A DNA stretch of 33,937 nt from Candidatus Hydrogenedentota bacterium (GCA_012730105.1 JAAYBJ010000206.1:1-33937), one strand, 5' to 3'. Shown: positions 7,436 to 16,389, counted from the first letter of the stretch. Notes: generated from the sequence alone by a model not told the origin. A program made the numbers and translations.

Positions 7436-10400
7436 ATGCGCACCTATTATGGAAAAAATGTGGTTTTATGCTTGTCGACGGTGTTTGTGTTCTCCTTGAT
7501 ATTCCCTGCTCCGCCGTCGCGGGGTGAGGAGGCTTCCCTTTATGCCAGGGGCGCTTCCTGGCAGGAAACCATGCTGGCGATGCGGGCGAATTACCAGGCC
7601 TGGCGGTCGTCGCGTCCGGGTATGGACGGGCTCCGCTTCGGTCCGTGGAACGGCATCGAGCCTGTGCCTGCCCCCAGTTTTGATGATGCCGCGTTTCCCG
7701 AGCAGGGTGTGGATTTAAACGCGCGCAACGAGGTGGACAAGCGGCTGTGGCTGCGGCGCAATGAATTCAAGGATGGTGTTCCAAACGCTATGAACTGTCC
7801 GGACAAATCCGCAATCTACCTGGCGCGTGTGATTACTTCAGACGCCCCGGCCGTATTTAAGGCCGGGTTCGGTAGTGATGATGGCATCAAGGTGTGGTTG
7901 AACGGCGCGCTGTTGCTGTCCCGAAATGTGCCGCGAGGTGCGGCGCCGGACCAGGATATCGTGGAATTGCCGTTGCAGGCGGGCGAAAACATGTTGCTTA
8001 TCCGGATTTACAATATCAGCGGCGGCTGTGGATTCTATTTTGGGCCGGCCGGCGACCCGGTACAGGCCCTATGGAACCAGGTCCGGGCGGATTTTCCCGC
8101 TGAAAGCCACCGGATGGAAGGTGATTTGGGCGTGGAGAGCCCGTTGGCCTGGTTTTCCCTGCCGGACCCCGCAAAACTGGAAGAGGCCATGATTGTCCAA
8201 GCGCTGGGTCCCCGCGCTGACGCGGGCGCCCCGCTGGGCCTTGAATTTCAGGAACTCTCCGGGGTCGGGGGTGATTCTTCGCGCCGACTCGACTTATATA
8301 CGCGGGCGTGCGCGGCCCGGGACGGGGTGAACCGCCTGGACCTGGTGGATGTGGAAGCGTTGCGCCGGGCTATCAACCACCTCAGTGTGGCCTACCCTGA
8401 GGACTATACCGGGGGCGCGTCTTATCTGGCCCGCCTGGACAGCTTCACGGGGCGGATGGACGCGATCCGGGAGGGGATAAACAAGGCGGATGCGGCCGCA
8501 CTGGCTGCGATCGACGAACTGATCGCTCTGCAGCGCGAGGCCTTGCTGGCGAACCCGCTGCTTAATTTTGACACAGTCATGTTGATTCGCCGTTCGGAAG
8601 CCAATCTCGGCCTGCCTCAGAATTGGCAGGGCAATTGTTCCCTGCCGCGTCGGGGATATGACAATGAGCTTGTCGTATTGACGCCCTTTAAAAAAGACAG
8701 CACACCGGTCCGGATATACCGGCCGGAGCAGGATGTGCTCCTTGCGGATGTCGATCTGCATTTTGACGCGGACAAGATCCTGTTTTCCATGCCTGGCTCC
8801 CATAACCGCTGGCAGATCTGGGAGATGGTCGTCGATGGTGGCGGTCTGCGCCAGGTAACGCCGGGAACGGAACCGGATGTGGACAACTACGATGCCTGTT
8901 ATCTGCCGGATGGGCGTATAATTTTCGATTCCACCCGCTGTTTTCAAGGCATTCCCTGTGTGGGCGGCAGCGACGCCGTAGCGAACCTGTATATCATGAA
9001 CGCCGACGGCACTGGCATCCGGCAACTTTGTTTTGACCAGGACCACAATTGGTGTCCCACCGTGCTGAACAACGGGCGCGTGCTTTATTCACGATGGGAA
9101 TACTCCGACACGCCGCACTATTTTTCGCGCCTGCTGTTCCATATGAATCCCGACGGCACGAACCAGGTGGAATTTTACGGTAGCAACTCCTACTGGCCGA
9201 ATTCCATGTTTTACACACGGCCCATCCCCAACGATCCGACCAAAGTGGTTACCATCGTTTCTGGTCATCACGGGGTGGCCCGCTTCGGTGAACTCGTGAT
9301 TCTCGATCCTTCAAAAGGCCGCCACGAGTCCGACGGGGTGGTGCAGCGGATTCCGGGCCACGGGCAAGCGGTGGAGCCGGTGATTGCGGACCAGCTGGTG
9401 GAAAACAGCTGGCCACGGTTTCTGCACCCCTATCCGCTCAGTGAGCATTTTTTCCTGGTTTCCTGCAAACCCACGCCGGACAAGCCCGTGGGTCTATACC
9501 TCGTGGATACCTTCGACAATATGCTGCTTTTGCATGAAGAGCCCGGATACGCCATGCTCGAGCCTTTGCCGCTGCGAAAGCAGCCCGTGCCGCCAGTCAT
9601 TCCTGACCGGGTCAACCTGGCCCAAAAAGACGCCACCGTTTACCTGATGGACGTGTATGAAGGTCCGGGGTTGCGCAATGTGCCCCGGGGCACCGTAAAA
9701 GCGCTTCGACTGTATTCGTTCCACTATGGGTATCAGCGCATCGGCGGCCATCAGCATATAGGTATGGAGGGGCCTTGGGACGTGCGCCGTATTTTGGGGA
9801 CAGTGCCTGTATCGGAAGACGGATCCGCGTATTTCCGGGTGCCAGCCAACACGCCCATTGCCGTGCAACCCCTGGATCAGGAAGGCAAGGCCCTGCAGGT
9901 CATGCGCAGCTGGTTTACCGCCATGCCGGGCGAGGTGCTTTCCTGTGTGGGATGTCACGAGCCACAAAATACCGCGCCGCCCGCGCAGTTTACCCTGGCG
10001 GCGCGTCGTGTTCCGGATGATATTGCGCCCTGGTACGGCAAGGCGCGGGGCTTCAGTTTCAAGCATGAAGTACAGCCGGTGCTAGACCGTCATTGCGTCG
10101 GCTGTCACGGGGCGGAACCCATCACGGACGGGCGTCCCGATTTCAGGGATCACGAGGAACGGGGCGAATCCAACTTTAACAGGTCCTACCTGGCGCTGCA
10201 TCCCTACGTGCGGCGGCCCGGGCCGGAGAGTGACTATCATCTCCAGAAGCCCATGGAGTGGCACGCGGATACCAGCGAGTTGATTCAATTGCTTGGTAAA
10301 GGGCACAAAGGGGTTCAACTGGATGGGGAAGCGTGGGACCGGCTGATTACCTGGATAGACTTGAACGCGCCGGACCATGGCCGCTGGAGCGATCATACCA

Positions 10401-11482
10401 CGATCCCGGACACGGGCTGCGAACGCCGCGCGGAGATGCGCGCGCTGTATTCTCTGCTACCCGAAGATCCTTCAGAGGAGGAGTTGTCGCCGGCAGCCTA
10501 TCCCAGGGAATATCTTGTCCCAGTAGAGCCCGTGCTTGCGCTGGACCCGCCTGAAACAAACGGCTGGCCTTTTGCAGCTGAAGAGGCCATGGCACGTCAA
10601 GCGGCGGCCGGCCCGGAAATCAGACGTACCCTGGACCTGGGTGAAGGGGTGACCATGGAATTCGCGCTGGTGCCGCCCGGCACCTTTGTCATGGGCGGCG
10701 GCGCGTTCGCGGACGAGTTGCCGCTGACCTCTGTCACGATTGAAACGCCTTTTTGGATGGGCGTGACGGAAGTCACCAACGCGCAATACGCGCGCTTCGA
10801 TCCGGAGCATGACAGCCGATTTATTGACCAGCACAACAAGGACCACACGACACCGGGCTATCCCGCGAATGAACCGAATCAGCCTGTTATCCGGATCTCT
10901 TGGCATGAAGCCCGGGCCTTCAGCGAATGGTTGGCGGGGCAATCGGGCGAGGCCTGTTCCCTGCCCACGGAGGCGCAATGGGAATGGGCGTGCCGGGCGG
11001 GCAGCGCCGAAGCGATGTCCTACGGCGGTTTGGATACCGACTTCGCGGGCTTCGCCAATCTTGCCGATGCGTCGGTTCAACGTTTGGCCGTGGCTGGCAT
11101 CAATCCCCAGCCCATCCCGAACCCGTCCCCGTTCATGGATTTCCTGCCCAAAGACGCGCGCTTTGATGACGGCGAACGGCTCATGTGTGATGCAGGCCGG
11201 TATGCCGCCAATTCCTGGGGACTTAAGGATATGCATGGCAACGTCTGCGAATGGACGCTGTCCGCCTACCGCCCCTATCCGTATGCGGACCAGGACGGCA
11301 GAAACGATGTGAAGGAAGACGTGAAGCGGGTGGTGCGTGGTGGTTCCTGGAGTGACAAACCCGTCCGTGCGCGGGCGGCGTTCAGGGTACCGTACCAACC
11401 CTGGCAGGCGGTATACAACGTAGGGTTCAGGGTCATGATCCCTTGTGCGGCGGCGCAACAACTGGCGGCGGAACAGCGTTAA
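7436..11482 (+). CDS. Exported propeller protein with two CxxCH motifs and C-terminal FGE-like domain
   Basis: A 1348-residue protein starting at the ATG at 7436 (AGAAAGGG at 7423-7430, then a signal peptide ending near SRG-EE); the frame extends upstream without a better start. Residues about 126-165 resemble a PA14/carbohydrate-binding beta fold (GSDDGIKVWLNG). Residues about 450-600 hold PD40/TolB-type blades (WQIWEMVVDGGGLRQVTPG, LYIMNADGTGIRQL, FHMNPDGT). Two c-type heme-like motifs follow, CVGCH at 837-841 and 887-891. This layout resembles the family related to the hydrazine synthase alpha subunit, found widely in Planctomycetes-like bacteria that do not make hydrazine. Residues 1074-1348 are a formylglycine-generating-enzyme/SUMF1 domain (PPGTFVMGGG, TEAQWEWACRAG, GLKDMHGNVCEW, RVVRGGSW, NVGFRVM). 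The two catalytic cysteines expected after GGSW are absent, so FGE activity is doubtful. Function unknown; a periplasmic redox or carbohydrate-related role is inferred. Confidence 0.87.
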   Translation: MRTYYGKNVVLCLSTVFVFSLIFPAPPSRGEEASLYARGASWQETMLAMRANYQAWRSSRPGMDGLRFGPWNGIEPVPAPSFDDAAFPEQGVDLNARNEVDKRLWLRRNEFKDGVPNAMNCPDKSAIYLARVITSDAPAVFKAGFGSDDGIKVWLNGALLLSRNVPRGAAPDQDIVELPLQAGENMLLIRIYNISGGCGFYFGPAGDPVQALWNQVRADFPAESHRMEGDLGVESPLAWFSLPDPAKLEEAMIVQALGPRADAGAPLGLEFQELSGVGGDSSRRLDLYTRACAARDGVNRLDLVDVEALRRAINHLSVAYPEDYTGGASYLARLDSFTGRMDAIREGINKADAAALAAIDELIALQREALLANPLLNFDTVMLIRRSEANLGLPQNWQGNCSLPRRGYDNELVVLTPFKKDSTPVRIYRPEQDVLLADVDLHFDADKILFSMPGSHNRWQIWEMVVDGGGLRQVTPGTEPDVDNYDACYLPDGRIIFDSTRCFQGIPCVGGSDAVANLYIMNADGTGIRQLCFDQDHNWCPTVLNNGRVLYSRWEYSDTPHYFSRLLFHMNPDGTNQVEFYGSNSYWPNSMFYTRPIPNDPTKVVTIVSGHHGVARFGELVILDPSKGRHESDGVVQRIPGHGQAVEPVIADQLVENSWPRFLHPYPLSEHFFLVSCKPTPDKPVGLYLVDTFDNMLLLHEEPGYAMLEPLPLRKQPVPPVIPDRVNLAQKDATVYLMDVYEGPGLRNVPRGTVKALRLYSFHYGYQRIGGHQHIGMEGPWDVRRILGTVPVSEDGSAYFRVPANTPIAVQPLDQEGKALQVMRSWFTAMPGEVLSCVGCHEPQNTAPPAQFTLAARRVPDDIAPWYGKARGFSFKHEVQPVLDRHCVGCHGAEPITDGRPDFRDHEERGESNFNRSYLALHPYVRRPGPESDYHLQKPMEWHADTSELIQLLGKGHKGVQLDGEAWDRLITWIDLNAPDHGRWSDHTTIPDTGCERRAEMRALYSLLPEDPSEEELSPAAYPREYLVPVEPVLALDPPETNGWPFAAEEAMARQAAAGPEIRRTLDLGEGVTMEFALVPPGTFVMGGGAFADELPLTSVTIETPFWMGVTEVTNAQYARFDPEHDSRFIDQHNKDHTTPGYPANEPNQPVIRISWHEARAFSEWLAGQSGEACSLPTEAQWEWACRAGSAEAMSYGGLDTDFAGFANLADASVQRLAVAGINPQPIPNPSPFMDFLPKDARFDDGERLMCDAGRYAANSWGLKDMHGNVCEWTLSAYRPYPYADQDGRNDVKEDVKRVVRGGSWSDKPVRARAAFRVPYQPWQAVYNVGFRVMIPCAAAQQLAAEQR

Positions 11483-11505
11483 CAAAACAAAGAAAAAAGC
11501 ACCGC

Positions 11506-11535
11506 AAGCCCGGCCTTCATGGCCGGGCTTTTTGT
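11506..11535 (+). terminator. Rho-independent terminator
   Basis: A perfect 10-bp stem AAGCCCGGCC / GGCCGGGCTT (11506-11515 and 11521-11530) with loop TTCAT is followed by TTTGTT. It lies 24 bp after the stop at 11482 and ends the transcript of the propeller/FGE-like gene. Confidence 0.92.
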
Positions 11536-11703
11536 TGGAAACCGGCACTGCAGTATGTGCGTCGAAAACAAGAAGGAATAGGATGCCGTTTCAAACCGGT
11601 TATAGGACGATGCGGTGGATATGGTATTGTCTTTGAGTACCGTGCCTCTGAAATAAGCAAGGGGCTTTTTGACAACAATAAGCCAGGAGCAAAAAGAAAA
11701 GGA

Positions 11704-13083
11704 ATGATGAAGTTATTAAGAACAAAGATGGACGGCTTGTTAATAGTGTTTGTGGTTGCCGTAGTGATTTATCCGATTGCCTATGGAGAATCATTGACCG
11801 CGGCGGTGTTTGATGTGGATGTCACGCCTCCCATTGGATCGCAAATGGCCTATGACCCGGTAGTGAACACTTGGGACATGGGGTTGCGGGCAAAAGGGGT
11901 GGTCCTTATCGGTGCGGGTCAACCCATTGTGTTGTGCGCCTTGGACTGGATAGGCATTGGCAACGATGGGCATGCAGCGTTTCGCGCAGGTCTTGCGCGG
12001 GGAGCTGGTACGGTTCCCGAAAGGGTCGCGGTGCACACGGTGCATCAGCATGACGCCCCTGCCTGTGATTTTTCGGTAGAGGCCATAGCGAAACAGTATA
12101 ATGCGGATCCCGGATGTTACGAAGGGAGTTTCGCCAGAGAAGTGATCGAAAAATTGGAGTGGGCTGTACGGGATGCACTGATATCGGCGCAACCGGTCAC
12201 CCATATCGGCACGGGATCGGCGGAAGTGAAAGAAGTCGCCTCCAATCGCCGCATTCTGGATGAGGCGGGAAAAGTGCGCGCTGTTCGATACACAACGTGC
12301 AAGGATCCGGTTTTACGGGCTGAACCAGAAGGCCTGATCGATCCGGAAGTATCGCTGATCAGCCTATGGAATGACGATGCACCAGTGGCCGTCCTGAGTT
12401 ATTATGCGTGCCATCCCCAAAGTTATTATCGTACCGGCATCCCTAATCCGGATTTTCCTGGGCTTGCGCGTTTTATGAGGCAATTGGCGGTGCCGGAAGC
12501 ATTGCATATACATTTCAACGGCGCAGGCGGCAATCTGGGCGCGGGAAAATATAACGACGGATCCAAAGAAAACAGGCTGCGACTCGCGGAGCGTTTGGCT
12601 GACGGCATGCGACGGGCCTGGGAAAGCACGGAACGGATGCCGGTCTCTCCGGAAGATGTCGACTGGGGTGTGGTGCCTGCCCTTTTGCCGGTTTCTCCTC
12701 TTTTAAACGGCGAGTCACTGCAAGCTGAATTGGAAAAAGGCGCTGATGCGGTTGGCATACTGAGTAATGCAGCGGGCCTCGCATGGGTGGAACGTTGTAA
12801 GGCCGGCCGGCCCTTGGATATCAGCTGCCTGAGCCTTGGAAAAGCCAGGGTCATTCATATGCCCGGTGAGTTGTTTGTGGAATATCAGCTGGCGGCGAAG
12901 AAGGCCCGGCCGGACCTGTTTGTGACCATGGCCGCATACGGGGATTATGGAACCGGATATATCGGTACCGCCAAAGGGTATGAAGAGGGTGGTTACGAGA
13001 CCAGCGGAAAGGCCAGCAAGGTGGCGCCACAGGTGGAGACGGTACTCATGGATGCCGTTCACACACTTCTTCAGAAAGAATAA
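11704..13083 (+). CDS. Neutral/alkaline ceramidase-like secreted hydrolase
   Basis: A 459-residue protein, starting at ATG 11704 (or the adjacent ATG 11707) after AAAAGG; the frame runs upstream through the previous terminator, which cannot be coding. An N-terminal signal peptide ends near AYG-ES. The mature part begins AAVFDVDVTPPIGSQM, typical of the N-terminal domain of the neutral/alkaline ceramidase family. HTVHQHDAP (His111, His114, His116) and YYACHPQ (His237) are likely zinc ligands, and FNGAGGNLG (Asn272 on) is the conserved glycine-rich segment. Ceramidases cleave the amide of N-acyl sphingoid bases; bacterial relatives without the full domain have unknown substrates, so a lipid or amide hydrolase is the safe reading. 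It heads a co-directional run with a glycosyltransferase, a small unknown protein and rsmG. The C-terminal Ig-like domain of true ceramidases is not evident. Confidence 0.82.
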   Translation: MMKLLRTKMDGLLIVFVVAVVIYPIAYGESLTAAVFDVDVTPPIGSQMAYDPVVNTWDMGLRAKGVVLIGAGQPIVLCALDWIGIGNDGHAAFRAGLARGAGTVPERVAVHTVHQHDAPACDFSVEAIAKQYNADPGCYEGSFAREVIEKLEWAVRDALISAQPVTHIGTGSAEVKEVASNRRILDEAGKVRAVRYTTCKDPVLRAEPEGLIDPEVSLISLWNDDAPVAVLSYYACHPQSYYRTGIPNPDFPGLARFMRQLAVPEALHIHFNGAGGNLGAGKYNDGSKENRLRLAERLADGMRRAWESTERMPVSPEDVDWGVVPALLPVSPLLNGESLQAELEKGADAVGILSNAAGLAWVERCKAGRPLDISCLSLGKARVIHMPGELFVEYQLAAKKARPDLFVTMAAYGDYGTGYIGTAKGYEEGGYETSGKASKVAPQVETVLMDAVHTLLQKE

Positions 13084-13108
13084 GAAAAACAGGAAGCTAG
13101 AAAAATAA

Positions 13109-14377
13109 ATGAGGGATAAACAAAAGCAAAACGGTATGCCCATACGGTTAGCCTGTGTGGATTTATTGTTCTGCTGGCCGCCTCAAGGCGGTGCCGATGT
13201 GGATGTTTTCCATGTGCTTGAAGGACTTCGCAGATCCGGAATTGACCTGAAATTGTTTGTTCCCCATTTTGAAGGCGTAACGGGACGGGGGGTTGTGGAT
13301 ATCAGCGTCTTGCCCTTTTCCTGTTCTGTGATTCCCATAGTCCAGCGAGAGTACCAGGCGGATAAAATTATTGGCAAGATTTGTGGTGCCGTGGATGCCT
13401 GGAAACCTGACATCGTTTTTCTTGCGCATGGCTATGGCCTGAAGCCGTTGCTGGCGCTTGCTTTGCGGAAATATCCCCTGATTAGCCGATACTACGCCCA
13501 TGAATTGCTCTGTGCGCGGGACGCATACCGCTTTAAAGACGGCGAGCCCTGTCCCTATAATTATCTCGACCATCCGGACCATTGCAGGCGATGTGCATTT
13601 ACAACCCTTGCCCCGGAAATCAAATCAGGCAGATGGCATGCCTGGTCGCAGGAGTATTTGCTTGCGAACGCGTACGATACGCGGTATCACTGCGCCGTCC
13701 TGGAGGCGTTGGATGTCATGAGCGCCATTGTTGTATATAATACAGCCTTGAAGGAAGCGCTGCCTTCTTACAAGGATAAGGTGCGGGTAATTCCAGGCGG
13801 TGTCTCCCCCGTTGCGGAGAGTTCAGGGCCACTACCGCAGATTTCCGTTGACTCGGACAAGAAACTTCTCTTTATGCCAGGCCGTGTGGAGGATCCGGCA
13901 AAGGGCTTGTCGTTGTTGATTGAAGCGGGAGCACGGTTGCTGGCGAGGCGGAATGACTTTCATATTTTGGCCACCCATTTCGACCCCATGTGGCGGGGGC
14001 CCTTTTTCTCGTCCACGGGCTGGCTTTCCCACGACCAAGTCCGGGCTTTATACGAACGGGCGGACATCTGCGTGGTGCCTTCCCTATGGCAGGAGCCTTT
14101 TGGCCTGGTGGCGGTGGAGGCCATGATGGCCGGGGTGCCTGTTTGCGCGGCGGACTGTGGCGGGCTGCATGACATCGTGTTGCATGGAGAAACCGGCTTG
14201 TTGTTTTCCAGGTCGGATGTGGATTCGTTGGTGTACTGTCTGAACCGGCTGTTGGACGATGATGCTCTCAGACGAGGCATGGGAACATCGGGACGTCAGC
14301 GCGTTCTTTCACACTATATCTGGGATACCGTGATTGACTCACATTACCTGCCTCTTATAGAATCCCTGGTGCCATGA
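13109..14377 (+). CDS. Family 4 glycosyltransferase
   Basis: A 422-residue GT-B fold enzyme that would transfer a sugar from a nucleotide-sugar donor to an acceptor at the cytoplasmic face. Evidence: N-terminal QGGADVDVFHVLEGL, a PGRVEDPAKGL segment opening the C-terminal domain, and EPFGLVAVE (Glu329 to Glu337, the E-x7-E donor-binding motif) followed by MMAGVPVCAADCGG and HGETGLLF. The N-terminal half carries a Cys cluster (LLCARDAYRF, EPCPYNY, HCRRC), seen in some GT4 enzymes and possibly metal-binding. The start at 13109 has only a weak AGGAAG upstream; an ATG at 13136 is the alternative. It lies 25 bp after the ceramidase-like gene and overlaps the next gene by 4 bp, so it is part of an operon. 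Acceptor unknown. Confidence 0.9.
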   Translation: MRDKQKQNGMPIRLACVDLLFCWPPQGGADVDVFHVLEGLRRSGIDLKLFVPHFEGVTGRGVVDISVLPFSCSVIPIVQREYQADKIIGKICGAVDAWKPDIVFLAHGYGLKPLLALALRKYPLISRYYAHELLCARDAYRFKDGEPCPYNYLDHPDHCRRCAFTTLAPEIKSGRWHAWSQEYLLANAYDTRYHCAVLEALDVMSAIVVYNTALKEALPSYKDKVRVIPGGVSPVAESSGPLPQISVDSDKKLLFMPGRVEDPAKGLSLLIEAGARLLARRNDFHILATHFDPMWRGPFFSSTGWLSHDQVRALYERADICVVPSLWQEPFGLVAVEAMMAGVPVCAADCGGLHDIVLHGETGLLFSRSDVDSLVYCLNRLLDDDALRRGMGTSGRQRVLSHYIWDTVIDSHYLPLIESLVP

Positions 14378-14886
14378 CACAAAGAACCCGTATAGGCCTT
14401 TTTTATAGTTACGGGCCGCATTTTATCAAGACGGTGCGGTCCTTGCGGGAAACCCACCCCCAAGCGGACATAACCGCCTTCGTTCCAGAGCATTTCCCTG
14501 TGGAGCTGCTGTCCGGCTTGAACATCTCAAGTCAGCCGTTGTTGCCCGATACTGGCCGAGGACGTGCGATTAAAAAGGTTGTGACAATTATCCGCGCTAT
14601 CCGAAAGGAGCACCTCGACATTTTTGTGGTGCTATTTAATAGCCCCCGGTTGCAACTGTTATCGACAATCAGCGGCGCAAAAGAGCGGCGGTGCCGGCTT
14701 GTGGACGGGCGTGAGCTTCCCGTGCGATTGACCCTGCTTTCCGGTATTTATCATACGGCGGTTAATACGGTTGTTGGGCATTGGCGCTATGCGCGCATTT
14801 GGATCCATGTGCGCTGTACCCGGGTCCATGCCCGGACAACAGAAAGAAGGTCGAACACGACAGGCCCGGATAACGAGCCGTATTGA
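14374..14886 (+). CDS. Small protein of unknown function in the glycosyltransferase operon
   Basis: A 170-residue protein whose ATG overlaps the stop of the glycosyltransferase gene (ATGA), which implies translational coupling and supports it as real. The N-terminus RIGLFYSYGPHFIKTVRSLRE and the following beta-alpha pattern suggest a Rossmann-like half domain, as in the N-terminal part of GT-B glycosyltransferases or activator-binding proteins. The middle has DIFVVLFNSPRLQLLS and KERRCRLVDGRELPV. The C-terminal 30 residues are basic and Arg/Thr-rich. I know no family match and assign no function. It is followed 12 bp later by rsmG. Confidence 0.7.
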   Translation: MTQRTRIGLFYSYGPHFIKTVRSLRETHPQADITAFVPEHFPVELLSGLNISSQPLLPDTGRGRAIKKVVTIIRAIRKEHLDIFVVLFNSPRLQLLSTISGAKERRCRLVDGRELPVRLTLLSGIYHTAVNTVVGHWRYARIWIHVRCTRVHARTTERRSNTTGPDNEPY

Positions 14887-14898
14887 AGGAGTTGCCCC

Positions 14899-15543
14899 AT
14901 GACTGTTGAGGCATTAGAACAGGCCTATGCATTGCTCTGTCCCCTTTTTGGGAAGGAACCGGGCAAGGAAGCGCTGCAACGGGTCCAAGGCCATCTATCG
15001 TTGGTACGCCAGTGGAACCCCATGATCAGCCTTGTGTCAGAAGGGGATGTTGCCTTTTTAGAGGAGCGGCACCTCATTGATTCGCTCAGCCTGATTCCCT
15101 ATGTAGTACGTCATTGTGGGCACGAGGGTGGTTTGCTGGATGTTGGTTCGGGTGGCGGGTTTCCGGCCATTCCGATCAAGTGTCTGCTTCCGGAAATTCC
15201 CATGGTGTTGGTGGAGCGCAGTATGCGCAAGGCGGGATTTTTGCAGCGCGTGGCGGCAACTTTGGGACTGAAAGGCATCGAGATTATCCATGGCGGTTTT
15301 CCGGAAGCGGTGCCCAAGGTGGACGCGCGGTGTATTACGGCACGGGCCGTAGAGCGGCCGCGCCATTTCCATCCTTCGCTACTAAAACGAATGCCGCAGC
15401 GGTGTGCGTTTCTATGCCAGGGTGAATTGACCCCGCTTCCCAGCCTGAAAACGTTCCACGTGGAACATGTGGAGGATGCGTGGCGGCAAGCGGCGTTGCG
15501 CCGCGGAGAGTTGTACATCATTACCCACCAGAAACCTGCGTAA
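14899..15543 (+). CDS. rsmG: 16S rRNA (guanine(527)-N7)-methyltransferase RsmG
   Basis: A 214-residue enzyme that methylates N7 of G527 in 16S rRNA with S-adenosylmethionine. Family landmarks are present in order: WNPMISLVSE, RHLIDSLSL, the SAM-binding loop LLDVGSGGGFPAIP (Asp81 on), VLVERSMRKAGFLQRV and the ITARAVERP segment near 150. AAGGAG at 14885-14890 precedes the ATG. rsmG (gidB) commonly sits beside parA-parB near the replication origin. Here parAB are absent, but two parS-like palindromes occur in the 3' end of the gene and directly after its stop. The gene downstream is an unrelated M23 peptidase on the opposite strand. Length is normal. Confidence 0.95.
   Translation: MTVEALEQAYALLCPLFGKEPGKEALQRVQGHLSLVRQWNPMISLVSEGDVAFLEERHLIDSLSLIPYVVRHCGHEGGLLDVGSGGGFPAIPIKCLLPEIPMVLVERSMRKAGFLQRVAATLGLKGIEIIHGGFPEAVPKVDARCITARAVERPRHFHPSLLKRMPQRCAFLCQGELTPLPSLKTFHVEHVEDAWRQAALRRGELYIITHQKPA
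15452..15467. promoter_or_regulatory. parS: parS-like centromere site 1 (inside rsmG)
   Basis: GTTCCACGTGGAAC is a perfect 14-bp palindrome at 15453-15466 with a 3' A at 15467, giving 15 of 16 positions of TGTTCCACGTGGAACA. Chromosomal parS sites bound by ParB follow TGTTNCACGTGAAACA-type sequences. It encodes part of the RsmG C-terminus (residues FHVEHVE). Confidence 0.75.
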
Positions 15544-15559
15544 TGTTCCACGTGGAACA
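15544..15559. promoter_or_regulatory. parS: parS-like centromere site 2 (after rsmG stop)
   Basis: TGTTCCACGTGGAACA is a perfect 16-bp palindrome beginning just after the rsmG TAA (15541-15543). It lies 92 bp from the first site. Two near-identical palindromes of this type beside rsmG are hard to explain by chance and match the known tendency of parS sites to cluster near gidB and the origin. Confidence 0.85.
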
Positions 15560-15603
15560 TCCACTTCCCATACGCCCTGTTGCCATAGGCTCATACTGGA
15601 CTG

Positions 15604-16206
15604 TTACCGCTTTTCTGACTCTTGGGAAATGTACCAGTGAAACATGCGCGGCACACCCGCATGGCGCTGAACATCATAAAAACTAATCGGCTGGGTCATG
15701 GCGCTCTCAGGGTCGAAAACATGAAAATGCAGGTGCGGCATCATGCTGTTGCCCACGTTCCCGCTGGCGGCAATAACTTCCCCTTGCACGACCTGCTGCC
15801 CTGTTTTGACCTTGGCGCCACCTTTACGAATATGGGCGTAACAGGCACGTGTGCCATCTTCATGAAGCACCCAGATAACGTTATTGGGCCAATTTACCCC
15901 ATTGCCGTCATAGCTGTCAACGACCTTGGTTACTTCACCCGCCCGCGCTGCGCAGATGTCGGAGCCGACGGGCATATAGAAATCATAGGCGTACCGGCTT
16001 TTGCCGCGATGGCTTACTATACCGCGCACCCCCTGAACGCAGAATCTGGACACACCCTTTGGGTAGGGAAGTACATAGGGGGAGGTTTCCCGCGGCATAA
16101 ACACGGACAGGTCATCCGGGCCGGTAAATAGACTGTACAGGATGAACAAGAGGGTGAAAAGGATCACCACCATGCCGCCGGCAATGGAGAGTACTTTTTT
16201 GGTCAT
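15604..16206 (-). CDS. M23-family (LytM-type) peptidase, membrane-anchored
   Basis: A 200-residue protein with an N-terminal membrane helix (about 5-27) that anchors it to the outer face of the inner membrane. The rest is an M23 peptidase domain of the sub-family that reads SHRG..YAYDFYMPVG: His66 and Asp75 supply the first zinc ligands. It is completed by PHLHFHV (His158, His160, His162) and the typical segments GEVTKVVDS and VKTGQQVVQGEVIAASGNVGNS. Such enzymes cleave peptide cross-links of peptidoglycan, or act as regulators if a ligand is missing; the ligands look intact here. AAGGAA lies about 10 nt before the ATG. It is convergent with rsmG and alone on its strand. Confidence 0.9.
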   Translation of the reverse strand: MTKKVLSIAGGMVVILFTLLFILYSLFTGPDDLSVFMPRETSPYVLPYPKGVSRFCVQGVRGIVSHRGKSRYAYDFYMPVGSDICAARAGEVTKVVDSYDGNGVNWPNNVIWVLHEDGTRACYAHIRKGGAKVKTGQQVVQGEVIAASGNVGNSMMPHLHFHVFDPESAMTQPISFYDVQRHAGVPRMFHWYISQESEKR

Positions 16207-16259
16207 AATCCCGCAGTTCCTTGTATCTGTTTCCGGTAATTCGATTTTCCTGGGAAAAC

Positions 16260-16283
16260 GTGTATAGTATGGATAGTATACAC
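16260..16283. promoter_or_regulatory. Possible operator palindrome upstream of the M23 gene
   Basis: GTGTATA (16260-16266) and TATACAC (16277-16283) are perfect inverted heptamers separated by 10 bp, about 55 bp upstream of the M23 start and between two divergent units. The spacing suits a dimeric repressor, or the TATA-rich sequence may simply be promoter DNA. No clear -35/-10 pair can be assigned. Confidence 0.3.
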
Positions 16284-16389
16284 TTATATCGTAACAAAAT
16301 TCCTCCGGGTACGTTTCGTAGAACCTGTAAGGGGCTGCGATACTGATGGTTCCGGTTATATTCTTCCTTCACAGGACAGCAAAGCGACT

